Assembly (NCBI GenBank): GCA_964643605.1
Contig: CAZXTF010000026.1
Span: 1 to 9,205, forward strand
Direction of reading: 5' to 3'
DNA from: CAMTWJ01 sp964643605
Lineage (GTDB): Bacteria > Patescibacteriota > Saccharimonadia > Saccharimonadales > 2-12-FULL-41-12
DNA length: 9,205 bases
Under the pieces are notes generated by a model. The model had not been told where the DNA came from. It saw only the letters and a list, made by a program, of their open reading frames with translations, and did no database searches. Of this stretch, positions 1-6,451 are shown piece by piece. The translations under genes and the position numbers were made by a program. Each line of letters begins with the position of its first letter. Position 1 is the stretch's first letter.

Positions 1-348
1 AATGATATGGCTTGTGGTATGGTTTTTCTTGTTATCTGCCATGCTGGCACTTAAAACCTTCAAGATATTGCTGTCATATGCACCAGCTAAACCTCGGTCA
101 CTGGTGATTACAATGCTCAGCTTATTCTTAACCGTTCGTCGAGAAAATAACGGATGACGAGCTACGTCGCTAACCTGGCTCAGGCGACCAAAGATAGCAA
201 ATGCATTTTCTCTATATGGACGAGAGGCAAGGGCGCTAGACTGCGCTCGACGCATCTTGCTGGCAGCTACTAGCTGCATAGCTTTTGTTAGCTGCTTTGT
301 GTTCTTAACACTGCCAATTCGGCGTTTTAGAGAAGTAATATTAGACAT
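1..348 (-). CDS. atpG: F1Fo ATP synthase gamma subunit, N-terminal 116 residues (partial)
   Basis: This is the central rotor shaft of the F1 part of ATP synthase. The gene starts with ATG at 348 and runs off the window at position 1, so only the N-terminal 116 codons are seen. The visible protein opens MSNITSLKRRIGSVKNTKQ, followed by LTKAMQLVAASKMRRAQ, the N-terminal helix of gamma that inserts into the alpha/beta ring. Around residues 82-95 it has ITSDRGLAGAYDSN, matching the family's VITSDRGLCGG-type strand. The start lies 6 bp after the atpA stop. No ribosome binding site sits at normal distance; an AAGGAG within the end of atpA is about 15 nt away, so translation is probably coupled to atpA. 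The stop and C-terminal helix are not visible. Identity is secure from the sequence signature and operon position. Confidence 0.95.
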   Translation of the reverse strand, partial: MSNITSLKRRIGSVKNTKQLTKAMQLVAASKMRRAQSSALASRPYRENAFAIFGRLSQVSDVARHPLFSRRTVKNKLSIVITSDRGLAGAYDSNILKVLSASMADNKKNHTTSHII

Positions 349-354
349 CGTGGA

Positions 355-1890
355 CTATTTTTGCTCCTTGTAGTCTTTGCTTACACTTTCAGCTACAGTC
401 AAAATTGTTTTCTTGAGCTTATCATCAGGCTTATCACCCTTGTTCAGAGTATCCATGTCTTTCTTGTGTTTCCTATGAAGTTCACTCAAGAAAGCTTTTT
501 TGCAAGCCAAGACATCACTCACACCTACTTTATCGAGGGCGCCTTCGGTAGCGGCCATCAACATAGCTGTCTGTTCCCAAACAGAGTAGGGGCTGTATTG
601 TGGCTGCTTTAGAAGTTCAGTAAGCCGTTGACCTCTGTCAATTCGGTGCTTGGTTTCGGCATCTAGATCACTACCAAACTGCGCAAATGCAGCTAGTTCT
701 CGGAACTGAGCTAGGTTCAAACGTAAACTTCCAGCAACGCTCTTTACGGCTTTTGTCTGGGCAGAACCACCCACACGAGATACCGATGTACCAACCGAGA
801 TAGCTGGTCGAATACCTTGGTGGAACAAATCTGTTTCTAGGAAAATCTGACCATCGGTAATCGAAATCACGTTGGTCGGAATATACGCACTAATATCACC
901 GGCCTGCGTCTCAATAATCGGCAGAGCAGTCAAGCTACCACCACCTCGTTCGTCAGAAAGCTTGGCAGAACGTTCCAGAAGTCGAGAGTGCAAGTAAAAC
1001 ACATCGCCGGGGAAGGCTTCTCGTCCTGGAGGCCGTCGAAGCAACAAACTCATCTGTCGATAGGCTGCAGCGTGCTTGGAAAGGTCATCATAGATGATCA
1101 GAGCATGCCCCTTGTGGTCACGGAAATACTCTCCCATAGCGGTACCTGCGTATGGGGCAAGGTACTGCAAACTGGCAGGATCAGCAGCAGAAGTAGCTAC
1201 CACAATAGTCTGCTCCATTACGCCTTCTCGCTGCAGTCGCTCAACCAAACGGGCAACTTTACTAGCTTTCTGGCCAACAGCTACGTAGATGTTTACCACA
1301 CCAGTTTTTTGGCGGTGCTGGTTAATCATAGTGTCGATTGCTACTGCAGTTTTACCAGTTTGCCGGTCGCCGATAATTAGCTCTCGTTGGCCACGACCAA
1401 TAGGTACCATGGCATCAATAGCGGTCAAGCCGGTCATCAGTGGTTCATGTACACTTTTTCGGTCCAATACACCTGGCGCATTCTGCTCAATCGCACCACG
1501 CTCCTTGGCCTTAATAGGGCCTTTACCATCTAGCGGACGACCGAGTGGGTCAACTACACGGCCAACAAGCTCTGGGCCAACTGGCACATCCAAAGAACGT
1601 CCAGTTAGTTTTACCTTGGCGCCAGCCTGCACCAACTGATCACTACCGAGCAGTACGGCACCAATCTCATTCTCACTCAAGTTTAGGGCAAAAGCCGATA
1701 CCGTTTCGCCATTTGTTCCTTCAATCTCTAGCACCTCATTGGATCCACACCCACGAAGTCCATAAATCCAAGCAATACCATCTGCGGCACGGGTTACAAT
1801 ACCTACATTCTCTAACTCTGGGCGAGTTTTTAGTTCTTCAATAGCCTTTTTTATGTCAGCTGATAGTTCTTTTATCGTAAAGTCGCTCAT
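355..1890 (-). CDS. atpA: F1Fo ATP synthase alpha subunit
   Basis: This is the non-catalytic nucleotide-binding subunit of the F1 head, alternating with beta in the hexamer. At 511 residues it has the usual family length. It shows the N-terminal beta-barrel region (about 25-95), a Walker A motif GDRQTGKT at 174-181, and the downstream SVSRVGGSAQTKAVK stretch. The arginine in SRVGG is the family's arginine finger, which reaches into the catalytic site on beta. The C-terminal helical domain follows (FRELAAFAQFGSDLD and onward). The C-terminus is lysine-rich. The ATG at 1890 is preceded by an AAAGG ribosome binding site 5 nt away that overlaps the end of atpH. The stop is TAG. It sits between atpH and atpG in the standard F-type operon order. 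No key residue appears to be missing. Confidence 0.98.
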   Translation of the reverse strand: MSDFTIKELSADIKKAIEELKTRPELENVGIVTRAADGIAWIYGLRGCGSNEVLEIEGTNGETVSAFALNLSENEIGAVLLGSDQLVQAGAKVKLTGRSLDVPVGPELVGRVVDPLGRPLDGKGPIKAKERGAIEQNAPGVLDRKSVHEPLMTGLTAIDAMVPIGRGQRELIIGDRQTGKTAVAIDTMINQHRQKTGVVNIYVAVGQKASKVARLVERLQREGVMEQTIVVATSAADPASLQYLAPYAGTAMGEYFRDHKGHALIIYDDLSKHAAAYRQMSLLLRRPPGREAFPGDVFYLHSRLLERSAKLSDERGGGSLTALPIIETQAGDISAYIPTNVISITDGQIFLETDLFHQGIRPAISVGTSVSRVGGSAQTKAVKSVAGSLRLNLAQFRELAAFAQFGSDLDAETKHRIDRGQRLTELLKQPQYSPYSVWEQTAMLMAATEGALDKVGVSDVLACKKAFLSELHRKHKKDMDTLNKGDKPDDKLKKTILTVAESVSKDYKEQK

Positions 1891-1902
1891 TGTTTCCTTT
1901 CT

Positions 1903-2295
1903 TTAGCTGGTCAATGACCTTAACTGATTCAATTTATTCTTTACGGTCAAATCCAGACTTTGATGAGGAAACTCCAAGCGGATTCCTCCAATCACATCTT
2001 CATCAATTTGCTCGTTTATTACAATCTTCTTCACGCCTTCGTGAATACTCTTCACAAGCTTCTCAACTTGTTTCTTCTCGGCTGCAGTGAGTGAGTGAGC
2101 CGTAGTTACCGTCAGCTCAACAATCCCTTTTTGCTCGTCTAGTATAGTTAGCACATCTCGCTCAAGTGAACTCAGGTCGCTGGTATGGCCAGACTCTACC
2201 AAATAGGCAGCCACTTGTTTAGCTACTTTTTTTGGCGAGCGGTCCATGTGACTTGCTACAAAATTAGCCAATGCAGTTCGAGAGTAGGCGCTCAT
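1903..2295 (-). CDS. atpH: F1Fo ATP synthase delta (OSCP) subunit, shortened
   Basis: Delta connects the peripheral stalk (b subunits) to the top of the F1 head. The protein is 130 residues, against about 175-180 in most bacteria. The C-terminal part is clearly recognisable: INEQIDEDVIGGIRLEF followed by DLTVKNKLNQLRSL matches the family's 'D..LIGG..' strand and the final helix. The N-terminal domain, normally a six-helix bundle that binds the alpha N-termini, is reduced to roughly 55-60 residues. No frameshift is evident, because the reading frame is intact from an ATG 4 bp after the atpF stop. An AAAGGAG lies 13 nt upstream of the ATG, rather long, so coupling to atpF may help initiation. 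The identity rests on the C-terminus plus operon position. Confidence 0.9.
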   Translation of the reverse strand: MSAYSRTALANFVASHMDRSPKKVAKQVAAYLVESGHTSDLSSLERDVLTILDEQKGIVELTVTTAHSLTAAEKKQVEKLVKSIHEGVKKIVINEQIDEDVIGGIRLEFPHQSLDLTVKNKLNQLRSLTS

Positions 2296-2299
2296 AGCG

Positions 2300-2833
2300 T
2301 TATGCTTGCTCCTTTAGGGCATTGGCAATCAAGCTTTGGTCTTTTTTAGCGTCGATCTTCTCACGAGCAACTACCTCAGTCGCTCGGATCACTAACTCGA
2401 CAGCTTCTTTTTCTACAGCTGCCCGAGCTCGCTCGGTTTCTTGCTCGATCTTCTTGCCAGCCTCGGTAAGCAAGATTTCTATCTTAGCCTGTGCAGACTC
2501 TTCAGCTTCCTTCAAAATCACGCCAGATTGTGCCTGCGCCTCAGAGATAACCTGGTCTGCATGCTTTCGGGCTTGTTTTTGGATCTTGTCTACCTCTTGG
2601 TCTAGCTTTTCCTTCTGCTCACGAATCTCGGTAGTCAAACGCACGCCATCTTCAATAGTTGTACGTCGTTTTTCGAGCAATTTCACAATTGGCAAGAAAA
2701 CAAACTGTCGCAGCACAAAAAACACAAGTATCCAAGTAATCAGCTGGATCAGAAATGCCTCTCCGTTGATACCAAGCGCACCAATACCCGAAGCTTCGGA
2801 TTCTGTACTCGCTAGTGTCGTTGTAAATATCAT
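2300..2833 (-). CDS. atpF: F1Fo ATP synthase b subunit (peripheral stalk)
   Basis: This is the peripheral stalk subunit that anchors F1 to the membrane sector. The protein is 177 residues. It has a short polar N-terminus (1-25), one transmembrane helix at about 26-48 (FLIQLITWILVFFVLRQFVF), and then a long, highly charged coiled coil rich in Glu, Lys, Gln and Ala from about residue 52 to the end, with the typical family motif LEKRRTTIEDG just after the membrane segment. The N-terminus is about 20 residues longer than in E. coli b. The chosen ATG has no ribosome binding site at normal spacing; an AAGGAAG lies 16 nt upstream. No better in-frame start is obvious. It follows atpE by 24 bp and precedes atpH by 4 bp. 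Confidence 0.95.
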   Translation of the reverse strand: MIFTTTLASTESEASGIGALGINGEAFLIQLITWILVFFVLRQFVFLPIVKLLEKRRTTIEDGVRLTTEIREQKEKLDQEVDKIQKQARKHADQVISEAQAQSGVILKEAEESAQAKIEILLTEAGKKIEQETERARAAVEKEAVELVIRATEVVAREKIDAKKDQSLIANALKEQA

Positions 2834-2857
2834 GTTCTTACGTTAGTCACTTCCTTA

Positions 2858-3085
2858 TTATTTGAGGATAAAGATTGATGCAAATGCGATTAGACCAAAA
2901 AGTTCAGCTAGTGACACAAACACCAAGATTTGTCCCAAGAACTTAGCACTTTCTGGGTTTCGACTCACACCATTCATAAATGCTGCGCCGATCAAACCGA
3001 TAGCGATGGCAGGACCCATCACACCAAAACCAAGGGCGATACCTTTGGCCAAAACCGCTGTATTTATTGCTTCTGCTAATAACAT
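2858..3085 (-). CDS. atpE: F1Fo ATP synthase c subunit (proteolipid rotor ring)
   Basis: This is the ion-carrying rotor subunit, forming the c-ring in the membrane. The protein is 75 residues with two transmembrane helices (about 10-36 and 50-74) joined by the polar loop SRNPES (41-46), the family's RQP loop with Asn replacing Gln. The ion-binding carboxylate is Glu61 in the sequence SLAELFG. The following residues (Leu, Phe) and the helix 1 positions lack the Gln and Ser/Thr ligands of sodium-binding c-rings, so proton coupling is the simpler reading. Helix 1 keeps GPAIAIG where many homologues have GPGIGxG. A strong AAAAGGAG lies 6 nt before the ATG, fitting the high copy number of c. A 64-bp gap separates it from atpB. 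Confidence 0.97.
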   Translation of the reverse strand: MLLAEAINTAVLAKGIALGFGVMGPAIAIGLIGAAFMNGVSRNPESAKFLGQILVFVSLAELFGLIAFASIFILK

Positions 3086-3091
3086 ATTTTT

Positions 3092-3099
3092 CTCCTTTT
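3092..3099 (-). promoter_or_regulatory. Strong ribosome binding site of atpE
   Basis: On the minus strand this reads AAAAGGAG and ends 6 nt before the atpE ATG. It is the best-placed Shine-Dalgarno site in the window and fits the need to make many copies of c per complex. The 64-bp gap between atpB and atpE in which it sits is otherwise AT-rich, with no clear promoter or terminator. Confidence 0.8.
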
Positions 3100-3149
3100 A
3101 TTTAAATTATTACGTTATTTAGATTGACAAAATCCATCATAGAGGACAT

Positions 3150-3938
3150 CTATAGGCGAGCCTCCCCGTGCGTTTCGTCATGACTGTGCGATATCGCAAC
3201 AGCAAGATACGAAATACACAATACAACAAAAATATATGCCTGCAATAGACCGACAAACAACTCTAGTAGCGTAAATGGCAGAGCCGCAATTGGCGCTACG
3301 CTACCTGCAAGATGTGAGAATACTGCAATCAATATTTCACCAATAACTACGTTTAGGAACAATCGAAGCGCCAAGCTCACTACTCGAGTGAACTCACTAA
3401 AGATCTCCATAAACCCAAGCGCAATCGTCATCGGGTTCTTAAAGCTTCCCTGGAAATAATGTCGCAAATGCCCCAAAAAGCCTGACTCACGAATAGCTAA
3501 CGTCTGGACAATAATAATCATAACTATCGCCATAGCCAGCGTACCATTAAAGTCTGCAGTGAAAGGTCGAAGCAAAGCTGTGCCATTATGCTGCAGAGCA
3601 GCTCCTACGCCCGGCAAAAGCCCCAGCCAGTTATTGAGCACAATAAAAAAGAATGTCGTTACAAAAAATGGTGCATACTGTACCGCTTTTTTACGTGAGC
3701 CTAAGGCATCGGCCAATGTACTTACAATAAACTCAGCCCCGGCATCTATCAGGCTCGGTACACCTCGAGTCCCACCGATACGAATCTTGCTCTTCGCCCA
3801 AAACAAAAAAGCCACCACGAGCACAGCACAAATCCAACCATACAACATAGAGTTGGTTATAGTGTAGCCGTTTATCTCAAACAGTTTTTCTGGAGCAATT
3901 GCAATATGCGGACCATCAGCAGCAAATCTGCTAAACAT
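3150..3938 (-). CDS. atpB: F1Fo ATP synthase a subunit
   Basis: This is the stator channel subunit that passes ions to and from the c-ring. The protein is 262 residues with several strongly hydrophobic helices, at about 31-48, 90-108, 131-148, 185-210 and 222-250. The essential arginine is Arg192 in SLALRLFLNVVIGE, equivalent to Arg210 of E. coli; the Gly usually found in RLFGN is Leu here. The final helix carries the conserved LLQAYIFVVL signature. The N-terminal sequence HIAIAPEKLFEINGYTITNS resembles the family's 'ISL.AE.IFHIGPF.ITNS' opening. The ATG overlaps the stop of the preceding gene (TAATG), and AAGGAG lies 10 nt upstream. The C-terminal tail is rich in His, Asp and Glu (ISHSHDETHGEARL). 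The stop is TAG. Confidence 0.97.
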   Translation of the reverse strand: MFSRFAADGPHIAIAPEKLFEINGYTITNSMLYGWICAVLVVAFLFWAKSKIRIGGTRGVPSLIDAGAEFIVSTLADALGSRKKAVQYAPFFVTTFFFIVLNNWLGLLPGVGAALQHNGTALLRPFTADFNGTLAMAIVMIIIVQTLAIRESGFLGHLRHYFQGSFKNPMTIALGFMEIFSEFTRVVSLALRLFLNVVIGEILIAVFSHLAGSVAPIAALPFTLLELFVGLLQAYIFVVLCISYLAVAISHSHDETHGEARL

Positions 3939-4213
3939 TATTTGTCTTCTCCTTGTGATGTATCTGGTAAATCATGTATAACTTGGCGAACAACATATGC
4001 CGCTGCCACCACACCCACAACAATTCCAACAATTGTCCACCTTGAGCCAGTATCCAATGCTGTATCAGCGAGCACGCCAGCCAAAACTGGGGTTAAAAAG
4101 GCTGCAGCTAGCCGCCAGCTAAGATCAAAAAGGGTTACGAAAAAAAGGCTGCGGGCTCGTTGGGCCCGATCAGGATCCTTATCAGTCGTCGATCGATCGG
4201 CGGCTTTTGTCAT
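3938..4213 (-). CDS. AtpZ/AtpI-like small membrane protein, first gene of the ATP synthase operon
   Basis: This is a 91-residue protein with a polar, charged N-terminus (MTKAADRSTTDKDPDRAQRA) and two predicted membrane helices, roughly residues 24-50 (FFVTLFDLSWRLAAAFLTPV region) and 56-76 (WTIVGIVVGVVAAAYVV), then a charged tail. Its position directly before atpB with an overlapping stop/start is that of AtpI/AtpZ. Members of these families are linked to c-ring assembly or cation transport, but sequence similarity is weak, so the call depends on context. I prefer the ATG at 4213 over the longer in-frame ATG at 4261, which would give 107 residues. An extended -10 box lies 10 nt before 4213, which would exclude the upstream ATG from the mRNA. 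The extra 16 residues (MCSCATRG...) look unremarkable. Confidence 0.72.
   Translation of the reverse strand: MTKAADRSTTDKDPDRAQRARSLFFVTLFDLSWRLAAAFLTPVLAGVLADTALDTGSRWTIVGIVVGVVAAAYVVRQVIHDLPDTSQGEDK
3949..3954 (-). promoter_or_regulatory. Ribosome binding site of atpB inside the upstream gene
   Basis: The minus strand reads AAGGAG 10 nt before the atpB ATG. It lies within the last codons of the upstream AtpZ/AtpI-like gene, whose TAA shares bases with the ATG. This arrangement suggests translational coupling of the two genes. Confidence 0.7.
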
Positions 4214-4223
4214 TACTCCTGTA

Positions 4224-4232
4224 ATTTTATCA
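4224..4232 (-). promoter_or_regulatory. Candidate extended -10 promoter of the ATP synthase operon
   Basis: The minus strand reads TGATAAAAT: a TGn extension plus TAAAAT, five of six matches to TATAAT. It ends 10 nt before the ATG at 4213. A weak -35 candidate, TTGTGC, lies 18 bp further upstream. A start about 7 nt past the box would leave a 5' leader of only a few bases. This supports the shorter start of the first gene and makes the operon mRNA nearly leaderless. Confidence 0.5.
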
Positions 4233-4261
4233 GATACACCCCTAGTCGCACAAGAGCACAT

Positions 4262-4269
4262 GCTAAACT
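4262..4269 (+). promoter_or_regulatory. Candidate extended -10 promoter of the HAD phosphatase gene
   Basis: The plus strand reads GCTAAACT preceded by T, giving TGC plus TAAACT in the 4261-4269 stretch, 10 nt before the ATG at 4280. No good -35 box is visible, as is common for extended -10 promoters. It lies in the 66-bp divergent gap shared with the ATP synthase operon promoter. Confidence 0.4.
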
Positions 4270-4279
4270 AGTACTCACT

Positions 4280-4954
4280 ATGCAAAACCAACATGCAATT
4301 CTGTGGGATCTCGACGGCACGCTACTGCCCAGCAAGCAAATCGTCCACGAAGTCTTACATGAGATTTTACCCGAGTTTGGAGTAGGTGGGCCAGACAAGC
4401 AAGCACTCGATAGAAGTTTTGGTATACCACTGTCGGATTTTTTACAGCACCATTCCAATAACCACCCAGATCAAGAAGCAATCACCAGCAGGTTCCTGGA
4501 AACTCAGCTAAAGCACTACGACGAAATCTCTTTTTTCGAAGGAGTTATTGAAACGGTGATAGAGCTTAGCGAACTCGGCTTTAAGCAAGCTGTCGTAACT
4601 AGCAAAGGCAACAATGGTCGTGGCAAAGCAGGTGCTAGCGCAATTATCGAAAACTCTGCACTGGCACCACACATCGACATAATCATTTCTGCCGATGATG
4701 TGACAAATCACAAGCCACACCCCGAGCCCATACTACTAGCACTCGAAAAACTAGAGGTACAGCCATCCCGAGCTGTTATGGTGGGCGATCATATAGTAGA
4801 CATGCAAGCCGCCAAAAGTGCCCAAGCCTTCGCCATCGGACTAGACCACGACAACTCACACGATATCGCCAGTAGCCTCATCGTTGCTGGTGCCGACGAA
4901 GTAGTCAATACGCCACACGCCATCATACCCATCGCTGTTAGGCTCGTCAGCTAA
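4280..4954 (+). CDS. HAD-superfamily hydrolase, phosphoglycolate-phosphatase-like
   Basis: This is a 224-residue haloacid-dehalogenase-type phosphatase. All four family motifs are visible: motif I DLDGTL at 10-15 (nucleophile Asp10, acid/base Asp12), motif II Thr107 in VVTSKG, motif III Lys145 in HKPHPEP, and motif IV VGDHIVD with Asp170 and Asp174. The helical cap between about residues 16 and 85 is of subfamily I type, as in phosphoglycolate phosphatase (Gph), PpaX and beta-phosphoglucomutase. The substrate cannot be read from sequence. The ATG at 4280 is chosen because DLDGT falls at residue 10, the normal place, and because a -10-like box sits 10 nt before it. An in-frame upstream ATG at 4160 would overlap the divergent membrane-protein gene and adds no recognisable sequence. 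It ends 17 bp before the corrinoid adenosyltransferase. Confidence 0.88.
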   Translation: MQNQHAILWDLDGTLLPSKQIVHEVLHEILPEFGVGGPDKQALDRSFGIPLSDFLQHHSNNHPDQEAITSRFLETQLKHYDEISFFEGVIETVIELSELGFKQAVVTSKGNNGRGKAGASAIIENSALAPHIDIIISADDVTNHKPHPEPILLALEKLEVQPSRAVMVGDHIVDMQAAKSAQAFAIGLDHDNSHDIASSLIVAGADEVVNTPHAIIPIAVRLVS

Positions 4955-4956
4955 AC

Positions 4957-4965
4957 TGCTACACT
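4957..4965 (+). promoter_or_regulatory. Candidate extended -10 promoter of the corrinoid adenosyltransferase gene
   Basis: The sequence TGCTACACT (TGn plus TACACT) ends only 6 nt before the ATG at 4972. It lies in the 17-bp gap after the HAD gene stop. Transcription starting about 7 nt past the box would begin at or next to the A of the ATG. No ribosome binding site is present. The -35 region is poor, so this is a moderate call. Confidence 0.4.
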
Positions 4966-4971
4966 GTATAC

Positions 4972-5541
4972 ATGAGTATGGACGATTTTAAGACTAAAGA
5001 GTCAGTGGTGCTTGTATACACTGGCGACGGCAAGGGCAAAACTAGCGCCAGCCTGGGTCTGGTAGCTCGTGCGCTGGGTAGTCGCTGGAATGTGGCATTT
5101 ATTCAGTTCATTAAATATTGGGGGGTAGGGGAGCATGTTTTCCTGCGAGACATTAGCGACCTCTACAAAGACCAGCTGTACTTTTACAAAGGCGGCAAGG
5201 GATTCTACAACGCCGGCGAACTAAGCGCCCAAGAGATCACCGAGGATCAGCACAAACAAGCAGCCCAAGAAACGTTTGTAGAGGCCTTAAGGTGCGTCAG
5301 TAGCGGCAAGTACGATCTGGTAATTTGCGACGAGATCAACAATGCTGTTCACGATGGACTGCTTGACATAAAAGACCTAAAAACTCTGCTAGCCAAACGC
5401 TCGCCAAAGACTAGTCTGTGTCTAACCGGCCGCAACTTTCCAAAAGAGCTTCTCGGCGATGTAGATATAGCCACCAACATGACCAAGCTAAAGCACCACT
5501 TCGACGACAAGTTCCTCGCCAACCCCGGCATCGACTACTAG
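4972..5541 (+). CDS. cobO: Corrinoid adenosyltransferase, CobO/BtuR type
   Basis: The enzyme family transfers the adenosyl group of ATP to cob(I)alamin or cob(I)yrinic acid a,c-diamide, making adenosylcobalamin. The protein is 189 residues, near the family's 190-200. The reversed-orientation P-loop reads YTGDGKGKTSASLG (16-29). Further landmarks are VAFIQFIK (41-48), DLVICDEINNAVHDGLL (115-131, with DEIN the typical metal/ATP region), LTGRN (151-155), and the C-terminal FDDKFLANPGIDY that matches the family's FD..VKAQ.GIDY. The N-terminal helix of about 20 residues found in E. coli BtuR is missing. It stands alone, with no other cobalamin gene nearby, so salvage or delivery to a B12-dependent enzyme is more likely than de novo synthesis. 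An alternative start at 4978 is possible. No ribosome binding site is seen. Confidence 0.9.
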   Translation: MSMDDFKTKESVVLVYTGDGKGKTSASLGLVARALGSRWNVAFIQFIKYWGVGEHVFLRDISDLYKDQLYFYKGGKGFYNAGELSAQEITEDQHKQAAQETFVEALRCVSSGKYDLVICDEINNAVHDGLLDIKDLKTLLAKRSPKTSLCLTGRNFPKELLGDVDIATNMTKLKHHFDDKFLANPGIDY

Positions 5542-5545
5542 GATA

Positions 5546-5574
5546 TTGACTTTTTTGTAGTTTTTTGCTATAAT
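5546..5574 (+). promoter_or_regulatory. Strong sigma-70-type promoter of the 288-residue orphan gene
   Basis: The -35 box TTGACT (5546-5551) and the -10 box TATAAT (5569-5574) are separated by exactly 17 bp, and the -10 carries a TGC extension (5566-5568). This is the closest match to consensus in the window. The ATG lies 9 nt after the -10 box, so the predicted start site leaves a leader of about 2-4 nt and no room for a ribosome binding site. The spacer is T-rich. Confidence 0.85.
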
Positions 5575-5583
5575 ATATACTTT

Positions 5584-6450
5584 ATGTCGGAATTTATTCA
5601 AGATCACGAGCAGCTTGCCAGCGTTATGGACAGCAAGGTCGACCCCTTTATCCTACGAGGGCTCCAGGGCGAGTCGCATCATGTTAGTTTTGGTAACGTC
5701 ACCGAAGGCTCGCAGACCCTAAACGCTTTTACTCGAGCTTGTCGAGAGCTACGCTTGCACCCAAATACCAAACTTACAAACGAAGTAATCGAAATCGATG
5801 AACCACTCAGTACAGTAGGTAGATATCTTGTGCAGCTGGTAAATAATTCCCTAGAGAGAGATGCCGACGAACAGTTCAACTTTGCCTCAAGGGCAAAACT
5901 ACGGGGTAAAGATGCCTGTCACGAAGCCGAGGAAAACTTCTACTCTGCGATGGGCCACGAGGGGTCATACGAGATATATCCAGAACATCGCCGAGCAAAA
6001 AACGAGATCTTTGCAGACGACGAAGGCACAGCAGTGTTCTTCAAAAAAGCCTACGGAGAGAGAACAGCTCTAACACTCGAGGACATTACGCTCAACAAAG
6101 TTTTCTATCCTTCGGGTACGCTATTTCAGATTGGCCGCAAGAACTTTGCTCCGCACAACAACTATACCGAGAACCTGCAGGTACACGCCCTAGAGGATAT
6201 TACCTCCTTAGCCCCTATACGCATGACCAAATTCGGCGTTCCCTTGGGCGAGCAGTTGCCGCTCACGGCTACAGACCCAGAAGACGTAGAGCTACTGCAA
6301 CACTGTGGCGTGGGGCTTACTATGACCCTGCATGATCTCAAAAAGTCGATTCCATCAACAGAAGAGCTTGCTGACCTCGTAGGAGAACTCCCACAACCCG
6401 AACGCTACGAAAGCCCAGTCTGGATACCAAAACCAGCCCCTGCAACCTAG
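5584..6450 (+). CDS. Hypothetical protein, 288 residues, unrecognised
   Basis: I do not recognise this protein. It is soluble and acidic, with no signal peptide or membrane helix. Residues 1-100 look mostly helical with many Glu and Asp residues; 126-215 look more strand-like, with aromatic residues (VFYPSGTLFQIGRKNF at 173-188); the C-terminus (268-288) is proline-rich and probably disordered (PQPERYESPVWIPKPAPAT). A short LEDIT motif occurs twice (165-169 and 203-207), hinting at a small internal repeat. There are only two cysteines clear of the ends (Cys112 and Cys241) and no metal-binding cluster or catalytic motif that I can name. It starts directly behind the strongest promoter in the window, so it is probably well expressed. 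It ends 5 bp before the convergent glycosyltransferase gene. The coding call rests on length, promoter and lack of a competing frame. Confidence 0.82.
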   Translation: MSEFIQDHEQLASVMDSKVDPFILRGLQGESHHVSFGNVTEGSQTLNAFTRACRELRLHPNTKLTNEVIEIDEPLSTVGRYLVQLVNNSLERDADEQFNFASRAKLRGKDACHEAEENFYSAMGHEGSYEIYPEHRRAKNEIFADDEGTAVFFKKAYGERTALTLEDITLNKVFYPSGTLFQIGRKNFAPHNNYTENLQVHALEDITSLAPIRMTKFGVPLGEQLPLTATDPEDVELLQHCGVGLTMTLHDLKKSIPSTEELADLVGELPQPERYESPVWIPKPAPAT

Positions 6451-6451
6451 C

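Noticed and set aside
988..1844. Several plus-strand open frames across atpA
   Set aside because: They are shadows of the atpA coding sequence, with no domain, ribosome binding site or promoter.
2322..2846. Plus-strand open frame of 174 codons antisense to atpF
   Set aside because: It mirrors the coiled-coil coding gene; composition is Ser/Thr/Ala-rich low complexity, and atpF is certain.
3139..3153. Small inverted repeat ATAGA...TCTAT at the end of atpB
   Set aside because: Only five A/T-rich pairs and no U-tract; expected by chance in AT-rich DNA.
4214..4261. Longer start (4261) for the AtpZ/AtpI-like protein
   Set aside because: The -10 box at 4224-4232 would lie inside the coding region; the extra 16 residues are uninformative. 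The longer form is not strictly excluded. An AGGAG at 4216-4220 is only 2 nt from the ATG at 4213, too close to count as a normal ribosome binding site.
3906..4271. Plus-strand open frame of 121 codons antisense to the AtpZ/AtpI-like gene
   Set aside because: It is Thr/Ala/Ser-rich with no domain; the minus-strand gene overlaps atpB in a normal operon manner and has two clear membrane helices.
4160..4279. N-terminal extension of the HAD protein from an ATG at 4160
   Set aside because: It overlaps the divergent membrane-protein gene and both candidate promoters, and would push motif I from residue 10 to about residue 50, unusual for the family.
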